Shown: positions 1 to 7,940, counted from the first letter of the stretch. The stretch is DNA of 19,995 nt from Acidobacteriota bacterium (GCA_021810735.1 JAJZIF010000016.1:1-19995); one strand, 5' to 3'. The notes: generated by a model from the letters alone, not told the origin. Made by a program: numbers and translations.

Positions 1-1059
1 CCGCGCCATCGGCCCCAGCTTGTCCAGTGACCAGCACAGCGTCATCGCCCCCGTCCGCGCCACGCGCCCAAACGTAGGCCGCAGTCCCGTTACACCGCAG
101 CGCATGCTCGGGCTTACGATGCTGCCTTCCGTCTCGCTCCCAATCGCAAACCCTACCAGCCCCGCGCCAACCGCTGCGCCCGGTCCCGCGCTCGAACCAG
201 ATGAACCCTCCTCCAGCAGCCACGGATTCATCGTCTGCCCGCCAAACCAGATATCGTTCAGTGCCAGCGCGCCCAGGCTCAGCTTCGCCACCAGCACGGC
301 TCCGGCTTTTTCCAGCCGGTCCACTACCACCGCGTTTTTGTCCGGAACTCGGTTACGAAATGGCGCCGCGCCCCACGTCGTGCGAATATTCGCCGTGTCC
401 AGCAAATCCTTTGCGCCCCATGGAATCCCATGCAGCGGCCCGCGATACTTGCCCGCCGCAATCTCCGCATCCGCCTGCTTCGCCTGTTCTCGCGCCGGCT
501 CCTCGGTCAGCGTGATCACGCACCGCAGCTCGCTGTCATACTTCTTCAGCCGCGTCAGGTAAATCTCCGTCAGCCGCGTCGACGTAATCTGCTTTGTTTT
601 GATCCAGTGCGCCAGTTGCCACACCGCCGCAAACGCAATCTCTTCCTCGCTCGCCGGAACTTTACCCGCATCCGGCAGCGCCGGCACAAACACGTTCCGC
701 TGCGGCCCTGTTGGTGCGCCCGGAATCACAGGATCCCACCCCGAGGCAGGGAACAGCGTCTCCGGCAACTCCACCTTCCGCGGCCCTGTCCGCCGTTCGT
801 AAAGCGGAGCCATCGCCTGCTGCCAGCTCTCTGCCGCCTCCGCGCGATGCGCCTCGCTCAGCATCACGCGCTCCAGCTTTTCCGCCTCGGCAAACGTGCC
901 TGCGTTCACGGCAGGACCCACCGGCGGCGCTGTCGCAAACGCCGGAGGTGCTCCCGGCGTCTTTTCTGCTGCTGTCTGCGTCATTCCCCGAACTCCCGCG
1001 GCTGCGCCCATCAGCGTCGCCGAGCCGCCGCCAATAAATTCCCGTCTCGTTGTCTTCAT
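1..1059 (-). CDS. Amidase signature family hydrolase, Tat-type N-terminus (3' part beyond window)
   Basis: Amidase-signature enzymes hydrolyse amide bonds with a Ser-cisSer-Lys triad. The reading frame was read directly on the minus strand from ATG 1059-1057 and stays open for 353 codons to the window edge, so the C-terminus is missing. The N-terminus carries TTRREFIGGG at residues 3-12, a twin-arginine motif followed by a small-residue stretch, which suggests folded export to the periplasm. The family core is clear. GIPWGAKDLL supplies Lys217. GSSGSSAG lies at 285-292, and SETEGSI at 308-314 supplies the nucleophile Ser313. Ser289 lies 24 residues before Ser313, the usual cis-Ser spacing. 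An AGAGGA-type Shine-Dalgarno precedes the ATG. It is divergent from trmJ across 116 bp. It is not assigned to GatA because the roughly 130-residue N-terminal extension and the Tat motif fit secreted amidases better. The substrate is unknown. Confidence 0.87.
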   Translation of the reverse strand, partial: MKTTRREFIGGGSATLMGAAAGVRGMTQTAAEKTPGAPPAFATAPPVGPAVNAGTFAEAEKLERVMLSEAHRAEAAESWQQAMAPLYERRTGPRKVELPETLFPASGWDPVIPGAPTGPQRNVFVPALPDAGKVPASEEEIAFAAVWQLAHWIKTKQITSTRLTEIYLTRLKKYDSELRCVITLTEEPAREQAKQADAEIAAGKYRGPLHGIPWGAKDLLDTANIRTTWGAAPFRNRVPDKNAVVVDRLEKAGAVLVAKLSLGALALNDIWFGGQTMNPWLLEEGSSGSSAGPGAAVGAGLVGFAIGSETEGSIVSPSMRCGVTGLRPTFGRVARTGAMTLCWSLDKLGPMAR

Positions 1060-1078
1060 AATGTCCTCTGACCTCGGA

Positions 1079-1084
1079 ATTGTA
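1079..1084 (-). promoter_or_regulatory. Putative -10 element (TACAAT) for the amidase
   Basis: On the minus strand TACAAT lies about 19 nt before the amidase ATG. Transcription would start near 1072 and leave a short leader that still contains the AGAGGA ribosome binding site at 1064-1069. No convincing -35 hexamer was found at 16-18 bp spacing, so this is a weak call from the -10 alone. Confidence 0.35.
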
Positions 1085-1154
1085 GCGGTTCCTTGCCTCA
1101 ATGCGGCATAAGGATCCGTCCTGCCCTTGCTGAATTTCCCCCGTGTTCACGTCA

Positions 1155-1160
1155 TAAAAT
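1155..1160 (+). promoter_or_regulatory. Putative -10 element (TAAAAT) for trmJ
   Basis: TAAAAT sits 15 nt before the trmJ ATG at 1176 in the 116-bp divergent region. No Shine-Dalgarno sequence is visible before that ATG and no clear -35 was seen. A start near 1167 would give a leader of about 9 nt. Confidence 0.3.
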
Positions 1161-1175
1161 AACCATGGCTGCCCC

Positions 1176-1943
1176 ATGACAGAGCATCCCGCCATCTCGC
1201 GCGACCGCATCTGCGTTGTGCTGGTGCACACCCGCAACCCTCTGAACATCGGCGCAGCCGCCCGCGCCATGGCCAACTTTGGCTTTGCCGATCTCCGCGT
1301 CGTCCAGCCCTTTGAAGCCTCCTGGCAGGAAGCCCGCTCCGCCGTCGGTGCCTCATCCATCCTCGCCTCCGCTCGCGAATACCCCACGCTGGCCAGAGCT
1401 GTCTCCGACTGCACCCTCGTCCTCGGCACTGCCTCCATCGAGCGCCGCCAGCCCATCCGCCCCGTCATTTCGCTCCCACATCTGGGCAGGGAACTGCCCG
1501 TCCGCTTCACCTCCGGCCGTCTCGCCATCGTCTTTGGCTCGGAAAAAAGCGGCCTCACCAACGACGACTTCACCCACTGCGCGGCCATCCTCCACATCCC
1601 CACCCATCCCGTGCAGGAATCCATGAACCTCGGCCAGGCGGTTGCCGTCTGCCTCTACGAGCTCGCCCGCCACGCCGGCCCATCCCTGCCGGAAACCCAG
1701 ACATCCCCGTCTGCGCCTCCGCCAGTCACCTCAGCCGACCGCGAACGCCTCACTCATTCCCTCCACCGCATTTTGCACTTTTCCGGTTACATAAAGCCCG
1801 GCGCAGATCAAAGCGTCCTCTACCAGATCCGCGAAATGCTGCATCGCTTTCACCTCTCCGCCAATGACTCCCACTGGATCCTCGGCATGCTCGCCCGCAT
1901 CGAACGCCGGCTCGCCCCTCGCGGCGCCCGCCGCGACGCCTGA
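1176..1943 (+). CDS. trmJ: tRNA (cytidine/uridine-2'-O-)-methyltransferase TrmJ-like, SpoU/TrmH family
   Basis: SPOUT-class enzymes with this layout 2'-O-methylate position 32 of tRNA using S-adenosylmethionine. All three family motifs are visible in the 255-residue protein. NIGAAAR at 24-30 includes the catalytic Arg30. FGSEKSGL is at 120-127. The trefoil-knot cofactor motif SMNLGQAVAV is at 149-158. A short C-terminal helical segment after about residue 180, with the HRILHFSGYIKPG stretch, matches the TrmJ tail, and the length is close to E. coli TrmJ (246). ATG 1176 is the first start in frame. A four-codon ORF (ATG 1165, stop at 1177-1179) overlaps it as ATGA. The gene stands alone, facing the amidase and followed by 232 bp before the receptor. 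A generic TrmH-family methyltransferase of other specificity is the alternative. Confidence 0.88.
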   Translation: MTEHPAISRDRICVVLVHTRNPLNIGAAARAMANFGFADLRVVQPFEASWQEARSAVGASSILASAREYPTLARAVSDCTLVLGTASIERRQPIRPVISLPHLGRELPVRFTSGRLAIVFGSEKSGLTNDDFTHCAAILHIPTHPVQESMNLGQAVAVCLYELARHAGPSLPETQTSPSAPPPVTSADRERLTHSLHRILHFSGYIKPGADQSVLYQIREMLHRFHLSANDSHWILGMLARIERRLAPRGARRDA

Positions 1944-1984
1944 CGGCACTCCCCGTTTACCTTTCTGCCACCGCAGGATTTTCC

Positions 1985-2012
1985 TTGCACTTTTGCCATA
2001 AGCTGCTACATT
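1985..2012 (+). promoter_or_regulatory. Candidate sigma70-like promoter before the TonB-dependent receptor
   Basis: TTGCAC (1985-1990) and TACATT (2007-2012) are separated by 16 bp in the AT-richer 232-bp gap between trmJ and the receptor. If used, it would leave a leader of about 155 nt before the ATG at 2176. A small GGGTA/TACCC dyad at 2081-2097 lies inside that leader. Nothing else is recognisable in this gap. Confidence 0.35.
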
Positions 2013-2175
2013 TCAGTCAAAAAGCTGTGGAAACTTAGTCCCTTCTGATTCCTTTTCACAATGGATTCACATTGCTTTCCGGGTACTGTCGTTACCCTTG
2101 AGAGGACGTAGAACAGCGTTTGCCCACTGACTTTTAACAAAAACGCATTTCAACACTACTTTGAGGCTAAAAAAC

Positions 2176-5100
2176 ATGACGCAAGTCCGGCGGGCATTCT
2201 TTGCCCTCGCTATAACGGTCATTGCCTGCTTTACCGTGCTTTCCCCCAGCTTGTATGCGCAGCAGACCCTCGGTTCCATCAACGGTACGGTCGTCGACCC
2301 CACCGGCGCGGCCATTCCCGGTGCGACGGTCACTGTCGTCAACAACGACACCAATCTCACCCGCAAAACCACGACCAAAAACGACGGCACCTTCCAGGTC
2401 CTCAACCTGCCCATCGGCCGATACACGGTGAAGGTCGATCACTCCGGGTTTCAGACCGCGAACTACCCGGCCATCTCGGTGCGGGAAGCCTTGGCCACCA
2501 CACTTCCCGTCACGCTCAAGGTCGGCAGCAGCGCCACCACTGTCCAGGTCAGCGCCAATCCCCTCCTCGACAACACTGACACGACCAACGGCTACACCCT
2601 CGACAAGGCCGAAATCCAGTCCGCGCCTCTCGCCACCGGCAGCTTCACCCAGCTTGCCATTCTCGCTCCCGGAACCAGCGCGAATTTCATCGCTGGCATC
2701 GGCACCAACCAGGGCCTCGGCAACCAGAACATCTGGGCCAACGGTCAGCGCGCTACGGACAACACCTACACCGTCAACGGCGTCAGCGTCGTCAATCTCT
2801 TCAACGGCATGAGCGCCAGCCAGCTTGCCTCCCAGCGGTACAACTTCAACATCGGTGAAGGCACCAGCTTCGGCGGCCAGTCCCAGGACAGCACTTCCGT
2901 CTACGGTTCCAACGGCAACGGCCTCGCGTCACCGCCTCCAGAGTTCATGCAGGAAGTTCAGGTCACCACCTCCATGTACGGAGCCGACCAGGGCGGCACC
3001 AGCGGCGCTCAGGTCTCCGTCAATACCAGCACCGGTTCCAACAAGTTCCACGGCCAGCTTTACGGCCACTATGGAACCAACGCGACCAATGCCATCCCCT
3101 TCTTCTATAAGCAGGACGTAGCTCTCGGCTCGCTCGACCCAAGCTACCTCAATCCCTCCCTGCACAAGTGGATTGCCGGTGGCACCGTCGGCGGACCCAT
3201 CGTCAAAAACAAGCTCTTCTTCTTCCTCGGCTACCAGCACCTCTATACTTCTGACCAGTTCGGCGCGCTCTCGCGCATGCAGGTGCCCTTCAATCTCACC
3301 AACGACCGCAGTCTCTCCGGTATCGAGAACGCTCTCTGTTCCTACTTCGCGGCGTCCAACGGCAACACCAACTGCTCCACCAACGGCGCACAGAGTCTTC
3401 CGCAGAGTGGGTGGAACCAGTCGGCGATTGACATCCTTCAGGCCAAGCTCCCCAACGGCCAGTATCTGATTCCCTCCGCGCAGGGCTCCGGCTTTGGCGG
3501 CGCGGCTCAGGCCAACCTCGCCAAGGGCAATCCTGACGTCTCCCAGGTCGGCACCTCGCTCTTCCGCGGCGACCAGGCCACCGTCTCGCTCGATTACGAT
3601 GCCACCACCAACGATCACCTCTCGGCCAAGTACTACTATCAGCACACGCCGGCCGTCAGCCCGTTTTCCGTCAGCGGCGTCCTCGGATTCCCCGGTCTTG
3701 AAGACAGCGGCGCGCAGGTCGCGTCTCTCAGCAACTCCATCGACATCGGAAATAGCATCAACTGGGTGCAGACCATCGGCTTCTCCCGTCAGAAGGTCTA
3801 CAGCACCTACGGATCCTCGCTGAGCGCATCCAGCGTCGGCATCTCGGTTCCCGGCGGCAATTACTTCCCGGGTCTCAGCCTCAGCGACTTCGCCCAGAGA
3901 AACTCCAATGCCATCGGCCTCAGCGTGGGCCCCGCATCGGACTTTGTGAACGACGGCTACTTCCAGAACCGCTTCTCACCGTCCTCTACGGCCATCTTTT
4001 CCGTGGGCAAACACAACATCAGCGTCGGATTCAACTTCGACTACACCCAGCTCAACATCCGCAACAACCGCACCGGTCACGCGCAGTTGTCCACGTCCAA
4101 CTTCGCCAGCTTCCTGCAGGGCAATGTCCGCAGCGGTACGGTTCTGGAAGGCTATTCCAACCGCCACTATCGCAACGATGATGCCGGCGCCTTCGTGCAG
4201 GACAAGTGGCAGGCGCTCCCCAACCTCGCCGTCACCGCCGGTATCCGTTACGACTTCAACGGGCCCTTCCGCGAAGCCAACGGCCTCATGTTCAACTTTG
4301 ATCCCAGCCGCTACCAGTCCAGCCCCGCGGCCATCACCAACTCCGGCTTTATTGTCGCCGGTAACAACAAGCAGTACGGAACGCCAGGCGTCAGTGACTC
4401 CACCCTCAAAGGCCGCCAGTGGGGCATCGCTCCGCGTCTCGGAATCGCCTGGTCGCCCAAGCGCTTCCACAATAAGGTCGTGTGGCGCGCCGGTGCCGGC
4501 ATCTACTACAACCGCGGCGAATACTTCCAGTACCTCTCGCCGCCGGCTGGCAATGGTATCAGCGGTCCTTTCGGCGTCACTCAGGAAGCTCCCTTCGCGG
4601 CCTTCACCAACGTGAATGGCAACCTGAGCAAGCCTTTCACCAGCATCACCCCGCCCACCACTCCGGCCAACATCGCCTCTCAGTTGCCCACGCTCGATCA
4701 GCAGGAAAGCGAGTGCAACGGCCTCGACATCTACAACGGAACCACGCTCTCCGGTTTCGCTTGCGAGGCCATCCCCCAGATCATCGGCAACTACAACATC
4801 AACAACGTGCTTCCTTACTCTGAGAACTGGACCCTCGACTTACAGTGGCAGCCTCGCAATAACCTGATGATCGACATTGCTTATGTCGGCAATCGCGGCA
4901 AGCACGAGATTGTTCCGCTGCCCTTCAACGAACCCGGAATTGCAACCCCCAATCATCCCATCAACGGCCAGATCTACTCCTACGGCGTAGAAACCATCAG
5001 CCCCAATCTCGATGGCAATGGCAATCCCTACATCGATAAATACGAGCCCTACGACACCTACAGCGGCGGCAACGTCGACCTGCGCGTGCCGTTTACCGGC

Positions 5101-6180
5101 TATGATCCCAACTCGACGTCATTCACCTCCGCGGCCATCTCTTCTTACGACGCCCTCCAGGCCCATATCACGAAGAGAATGTCCCATGGGCTGCAGTTCG
5201 GCCTCTCGTATACTTGGTCCCATACCCTCGACGAGCAGAGTGACATCGGTCTCTTCTTCACCGGCGACAATCCGAAGAATCTGCGTAGTTCCTACGCAAG
5301 CGCGGACTTCGACCGGCCAAACGTAACCACCGCCAACTTCGTCTACGACATCCCCAGTCTCATCAGGAGTGACAGAAACTGGTTCCACTTCGTCACCAAC
5401 GGATGGGCGCTGGAAGGCATCACCGTCTTCCAGAGCGGTATGCCCTACAGCATTTACGACTACTCTGGATCCGTCGGAAACGAATACTTCGGTGGCAATA
5501 TCTCTCTCATGAACCCGATTCTCCCGCTGCGCAAGGGCGTCAGCCCCCGCGAAGCGGAAACCGGCCACACTGGCGCCTTCGCACAGGTCGATCCTGCACG
5601 GGCCGCGCTCAATGCGTATGACTTCCAGGTTCCGCTCTTGAATCCCGGTCAGAACGGCGTGCCGCCTTGCGATACCACCTCCGATGGTGGCAACGCGGGT
5701 CCCGGCGGCGGTCCCCTCTGCGACGTCTACGAGACGGGCTTTGTCGGCGGCCAGCGCAACATCTTCCGGGAGGCATTCCAGTCCCGCGCTGACGTCACCA
5801 TCCAGAAGACCTTCCTCATTCGCCATCGCTACGGCCTCAACTATCAGTTCGAGGTCTTCAACCTCACCAACACCCCCAGCTTTGACGTGCCGAGCAACAA
5901 CGTCTCGCTCAGCCCCACCTTCCTCGAGCTCTCGGCCCCGTCCAACGTCAATAACTACCCGTATGCCAACGGCACACAGGTTCAGCCGTCGTACAGCACA
6001 TCCGTCCAGGTTCCCAGCGGGTCCAACACGCCCGGAAACGCAACCTGTCAGGGCTCCAGCCAGGCTTGTGCTTACGAGCTCTACACCGTTCCCACTAACA
6101 CCAGTACGCCGCTGGGTTATGTCACCAACACCATCGGCAGCAACCGCATCATCGAGATGGCCATGCACCTCACCTTCTAG
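2176..6180 (+). CDS. TonB-dependent receptor, Oar-like, with carboxypeptidase-regulatory-like N-terminal domain
   Basis: This is an outer-membrane transporter powered by TonB/ExbBD; its substrate is unknown. The 1334-residue product begins with a signal peptide ending near LYA-QQ (residue 28). A carboxypeptidase-regulatory-like beta-sandwich follows (about 31-127, with GTVVDPTGAAIPGATV and DGTFQVLNLPIGRYTV). Next comes a plug region (about 140-290) and a long beta-barrel rich in aromatic and Asn/Ser/Thr strands. It ends in MHLTF, an aromatic terminus typical of outer-membrane barrels. ATG 2176 is chosen over TTG 2161 because GAGG at 2163-2166 lies 9 nt upstream of it and the signal peptide starts cleanly there. 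The mature protein has exactly eight cysteines in four close pairs. Receptors of this size and domain order are very abundant in Acidobacteriota. No adjacent substrate-binding or degradation gene reveals the ligand. Confidence 0.93.
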   Translation: MTQVRRAFFALAITVIACFTVLSPSLYAQQTLGSINGTVVDPTGAAIPGATVTVVNNDTNLTRKTTTKNDGTFQVLNLPIGRYTVKVDHSGFQTANYPAISVREALATTLPVTLKVGSSATTVQVSANPLLDNTDTTNGYTLDKAEIQSAPLATGSFTQLAILAPGTSANFIAGIGTNQGLGNQNIWANGQRATDNTYTVNGVSVVNLFNGMSASQLASQRYNFNIGEGTSFGGQSQDSTSVYGSNGNGLASPPPEFMQEVQVTTSMYGADQGGTSGAQVSVNTSTGSNKFHGQLYGHYGTNATNAIPFFYKQDVALGSLDPSYLNPSLHKWIAGGTVGGPIVKNKLFFFLGYQHLYTSDQFGALSRMQVPFNLTNDRSLSGIENALCSYFAASNGNTNCSTNGAQSLPQSGWNQSAIDILQAKLPNGQYLIPSAQGSGFGGAAQANLAKGNPDVSQVGTSLFRGDQATVSLDYDATTNDHLSAKYYYQHTPAVSPFSVSGVLGFPGLEDSGAQVASLSNSIDIGNSINWVQTIGFSRQKVYSTYGSSLSASSVGISVPGGNYFPGLSLSDFAQRNSNAIGLSVGPASDFVNDGYFQNRFSPSSTAIFSVGKHNISVGFNFDYTQLNIRNNRTGHAQLSTSNFASFLQGNVRSGTVLEGYSNRHYRNDDAGAFVQDKWQALPNLAVTAGIRYDFNGPFREANGLMFNFDPSRYQSSPAAITNSGFIVAGNNKQYGTPGVSDSTLKGRQWGIAPRLGIAWSPKRFHNKVVWRAGAGIYYNRGEYFQYLSPPAGNGISGPFGVTQEAPFAAFTNVNGNLSKPFTSITPPTTPANIASQLPTLDQQESECNGLDIYNGTTLSGFACEAIPQIIGNYNINNVLPYSENWTLDLQWQPRNNLMIDIAYVGNRGKHEIVPLPFNEPGIATPNHPINGQIYSYGVETISPNLDGNGNPYIDKYEPYDTYSGGNVDLRVPFTGYDPNSTSFTSAAISSYDALQAHITKRMSHGLQFGLSYTWSHTLDEQSDIGLFFTGDNPKNLRSSYASADFDRPNVTTANFVYDIPSLIRSDRNWFHFVTNGWALEGITVFQSGMPYSIYDYSGSVGNEYFGGNISLMNPILPLRKGVSPREAETGHTGAFAQVDPARAALNAYDFQVPLLNPGQNGVPPCDTTSDGGNAGPGGGPLCDVYETGFVGGQRNIFREAFQSRADVTIQKTFLIRHRYGLNYQFEVFNLTNTPSFDVPSNNVSLSPTFLELSAPSNVNNYPYANGTQVQPSYSTSVQVPSGSNTPGNATCQGSSQACAYELYTVPTNTSTPLGYVTNTIGSNRIIEMAMHLTF

Positions 6181-6293
6181 AGCGAATTTGCTGTAGGTCT
6201 ATATCGAAGCGAAAAGACCCTGCGCGGCTTTTCCGTCAAGAAAAGCCGCACCTGCGAAAACTCGGCAGGATATAGCAACAGTAAATCCGCTCT
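6179..6293. repeat. Long imperfect inverted repeat with nested perfect hairpin at receptor 3' end
   Basis: The outer arms 6179-6194 and 6278-6293 pair over 16 positions with one A-C mismatch and one G-T wobble. After a small internal loop, CTATATC (6199-6205) pairs with GATATAG (6269-6275). Inside, GCGGCTTTTC (6224-6233) pairs perfectly with GAAAAGCCGC (6240-6249) around a 6-nt loop. The outer stem begins with the last two bases of the receptor stop codon. It lacks a T-tract, so it is not a classic terminator. It could be a structured 3' UTR, an sRNA precursor or a MITE-like insertion. No second copy was noticed in the window. Confidence 0.7.
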
Positions 6294-6322
6294 GGCAACC
6301 ATCCTGATATGCTCAATGCCTC

Positions 6323-6355
6323 GCGGAGCCGGTCTTCCGGCTCCGCTTCTTCTTT
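6323..6355 (+). terminator. Rho-independent terminator after the TonB-dependent receptor
   Basis: GCGGAGCCGG (6323-6332) and CCGGCTCCGC (6337-6346) form a perfect 10-bp GC-rich stem with a TCTT tetraloop, followed by TTCTTCTTT. It lies 143 bp after the receptor stop and downstream of the long inverted repeat. The repeat would therefore be part of the receptor transcript. Confidence 0.82.
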
Positions 6356-6379
6356 GTCGCTGGTCATCCAGCCCCCTTA

Positions 6380-6406
6380 TAGACGCACGCCCGTCGCCTG
6401 CGTCTA
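6380..6406. repeat. 8-bp inverted repeat upstream of the DUF2076-like gene
   Basis: TAGACGCA (6380-6387) and TGCGTCTA (6399-6406) are perfect arms around an 11-nt spacer, about 58 nt before the DUF2076-like start. An operator or a leader hairpin are both possible. There is no direct evidence for a regulator. Confidence 0.4.
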
Positions 6407-6464
6407 ATAGGAATCAACCGGCCCCATATCCCTCACCGGGCCTCGCATGGAAGGAAAGTTTCGT

Positions 6465-7304
6465 ATGACTCCGCAGGAAGCTCAGATGTTGCAGCAGCTC
6501 GTCGACCAGGTCGCTAAAACCCCGCTCAATGAAAAAGATCCCGATGCCGAGGCTCTCCTCAAAGACGGTCTCGCCCGCGACCCCGACGCCATTTACAAGC
6601 TGGCTCAGATCGTCATCGTTCAGGACATCTCGCTCCATCAGGCCCAGGCCCGCATCCAGCAGCTCACCGCGCAGGTGCAGCAGCAGCCCGCGCCTCCGCC
6701 GCCGGCCCGTACCAGCAGCTTCCTCGGCAATCTCCTCCACCGCAATGACCCCGCGCCCTCGCAGCAGCCCTATGGCGGAACACCACAGTACCAGCCCGTC
6801 TCGGCGCCTCCGCCTCCGCCGCAATATGCCGCGCAGCCCCAACCGCAATATGCGCCTCAGCCGAGTGCCGGCGGCAGCTTTCTGCGTTCCGCCGCCACCA
6901 CGGCCGCCGGCGTCGCGGCCGGAGCTCTCGCCTTCCAGGGCATCGAATCCATCTTCCATGGCGGTTTCGGCGGCGGCTACGGATTCGGCGGTTTCGGCTC
7001 GCCCATGGGTTTCGGCGGCATGCCCGTCGAGGAAACCGTCATCAATAACAACTACATCAACGACCCCTCCCAGACCCCGTCTGACTTCACCAGTCAGGAT
7101 CCCGGCAATCAGGATTTCGGCAACCAGGATCTCAGTGGCCAGGACTTCGCCAATCAGGACTTCGGCAATCAGGACCTCCAGCAGAGCCCCTTTGACGCCA
7201 CCGGCTTCGACTCCGGCAACGACCCAGGCTTCGACTCCTCAAACTTCGACGACGGCAGCTCCTTCGACGGTGGAGGCTTCGATTCCGGCAACGATTTCAT
7301 CTAG
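6465..7304 (+). CDS. DUF2076-like protein with Pro/Gln-rich linker and pentad-repeat tail
   Basis: Residues 1-70 (MTPQEAQMLQQLVDQV..., then DPDAEALL, YKLAQIVIVQ, HQAQARIQQL) match the start of DUF2076 proteins, a family of unclear envelope-associated function. A Pro/Gln-rich linker follows (about 72-136), then FLRSAATTAAGVAAGALAF (139-157), the conserved small-residue hydrophobic segment of the family, and a Gly/Phe-rich stretch (167-186). The tail has six D-x-x-x-Q pentads (207-236) and then an Asp/Phe/Gly-rich end. ATG 6465 is preferred to ATG 6447: GGAAGGA at 6449-6455 lies 9 nt upstream and the family begins with MTP. No classical signal peptide is visible. It is transcribed alone, between a terminator upstream and a new promoter-like site downstream. 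Its molecular role is unknown. Confidence 0.75.
   Translation: MTPQEAQMLQQLVDQVAKTPLNEKDPDAEALLKDGLARDPDAIYKLAQIVIVQDISLHQAQARIQQLTAQVQQQPAPPPPARTSSFLGNLLHRNDPAPSQQPYGGTPQYQPVSAPPPPPQYAAQPQPQYAPQPSAGGSFLRSAATTAAGVAAGALAFQGIESIFHGGFGGGYGFGGFGSPMGFGGMPVEETVINNNYINDPSQTPSDFTSQDPGNQDFGNQDLSGQDFANQDFGNQDLQQSPFDATGFDSGNDPGFDSSNFDDGSSFDGGGFDSGNDFI
7083..7172 (+). repeat. Six tandem 15-bp units encoding D-[FLP]-x-x-Q pentads
   Basis: Within the DUF2076-like gene, six consecutive 15-bp units with consensus near GACTTCGGCAATCAG encode DFTSQ, DPGNQ, DFGNQ, DLSGQ, DFANQ and DFGNQ. A degenerate DLQQ follows. Unit number may vary between strains by slippage. The register also fits x-[DN]-[LF]-x-[GN], the pentapeptide-repeat pattern, with Gln in place of the usual Ala. 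Confidence 0.8.
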
Positions 7305-7306
7305 GC

Positions 7307-7318
7307 CCTGTCAACAGG
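7307..7318. repeat. 12-bp near-palindrome CCTGTCAACAGG
   Basis: CCTGT and ACAGG flank CA, directly after the DUF2076-like stop codon. It is too short and lacks a T-tract for a terminator, but could be a weak protein-binding dyad. It lies in the 105-bp gap before the small secreted protein gene. Confidence 0.3.
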
Positions 7319-7396
7319 ACCTGACCCGCGCGTGCCTTTCCTGATTTCACAAATCTCGCGCCGAAAATGATCTTTTCATCACTTCCCTGGGGGTTT

Positions 7397-7402
7397 TACA
7401 AT
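7397..7402 (+). promoter_or_regulatory. -10 element (TACAAT) placed for leaderless start of the gene at 7410
   Basis: TACAAT ends 7 nt before the ATG at 7410, so transcription would begin at or within a base of the start codon. No Shine-Dalgarno is present. A weak TTTTCA at 7373-7378 lies 18 bp upstream as a possible -35. Confidence 0.45.
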
Positions 7403-7409
7403 TCCGTCT

Positions 7410-7922
7410 ATGGCAAACGCCTTTCGTTTTCGCCGCATCCTTCCGCTGGTCGTGCTGCTTCTGCTTCCGACCGGCCTCATGGCGAACTGGTGGCACGGCA
7501 GCAGCCATCCCCGCGGCCGCAAGTACAAACCACCACCGCCCACGGCTAAGATCACCGTCACCGTCATGAGCGAGCAGTTTCACAAGCCCGTCAACGACGC
7601 ACACGTCATCTTCCACAGCACCCGCGACAACCGCCCCGATGGCTTCATGGAAATGACCACCGACCGTCAGGGCAAGGCCGTGATCACCGTCATCCCCGTC
7701 GGCGACACCCTCGTCTTGCAGGTCATCGGAAATGACTACCAGACCTTCGGCCAGGTCTACAAGATCGATAAGCGCACAAAAAGCATCACCGTCATGCTGC
7801 TGCCGCCGCAGGCCCAGTTCTCTGACTACCGCAACGCGCCCACCGGCCAGATCGGCGACGGCGGAAAGGGAACTACCAAGCCGCAGCAGAACAACAACGG
7901 TTCTTCCCAGAAGAAGCACTAG
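7410..7922 (+). CDS. Small secreted protein of unknown function with predicted beta-sandwich core
   Basis: I do not recognise a named family. The 170-residue product has a clear signal peptide: FRFRR, then [15 protein letters not shown], with cleavage expected after Ala25. A Pro/Lys-rich stretch follows (about 38-45). Residues 46-132 have alternating hydrophobic strands ([47 protein letters not shown]). The pattern [23 protein letters not shown] resembles carboxypeptidase-regulatory-like or transthyretin-like folds, but that is an inference. The tail is Gln/Asn/Ser/Lys rich. The ATG has no Shine-Dalgarno but a -10-like TACAAT just upstream. A strong terminator follows, so it is probably monocistronic. 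It is likely periplasmic. Confidence 0.72.
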   Translation: MANAFRFRRILPLVVLLLLPTGLMANWWHGSSHPRGRKYKPPPPTAKITVTVMSEQFHKPVNDAHVIFHSTRDNRPDGFMEMTTDRQGKAVITVIPVGDTLVLQVIGNDYQTFGQVYKIDKRTKSITVMLLPPQAQFSDYRNAPTGQIGDGGKGTTKPQQNNNGSSQKKH

Positions 7923-7940
7923 CTTCTCTCGTTCCACCCG

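Noticed and set aside
662..1624. 320-codon minus-strand frame across the amidase, divergent region and trmJ
   Set aside because: It crosses two convincing genes in the wrong phase. The real minus-strand frame here is the amidase starting at 1059.
5119..6168. 349-codon minus-strand frame opposite the receptor C-terminal half
   Set aside because: It is a shadow of the receptor, with no motif and no ribosome site.
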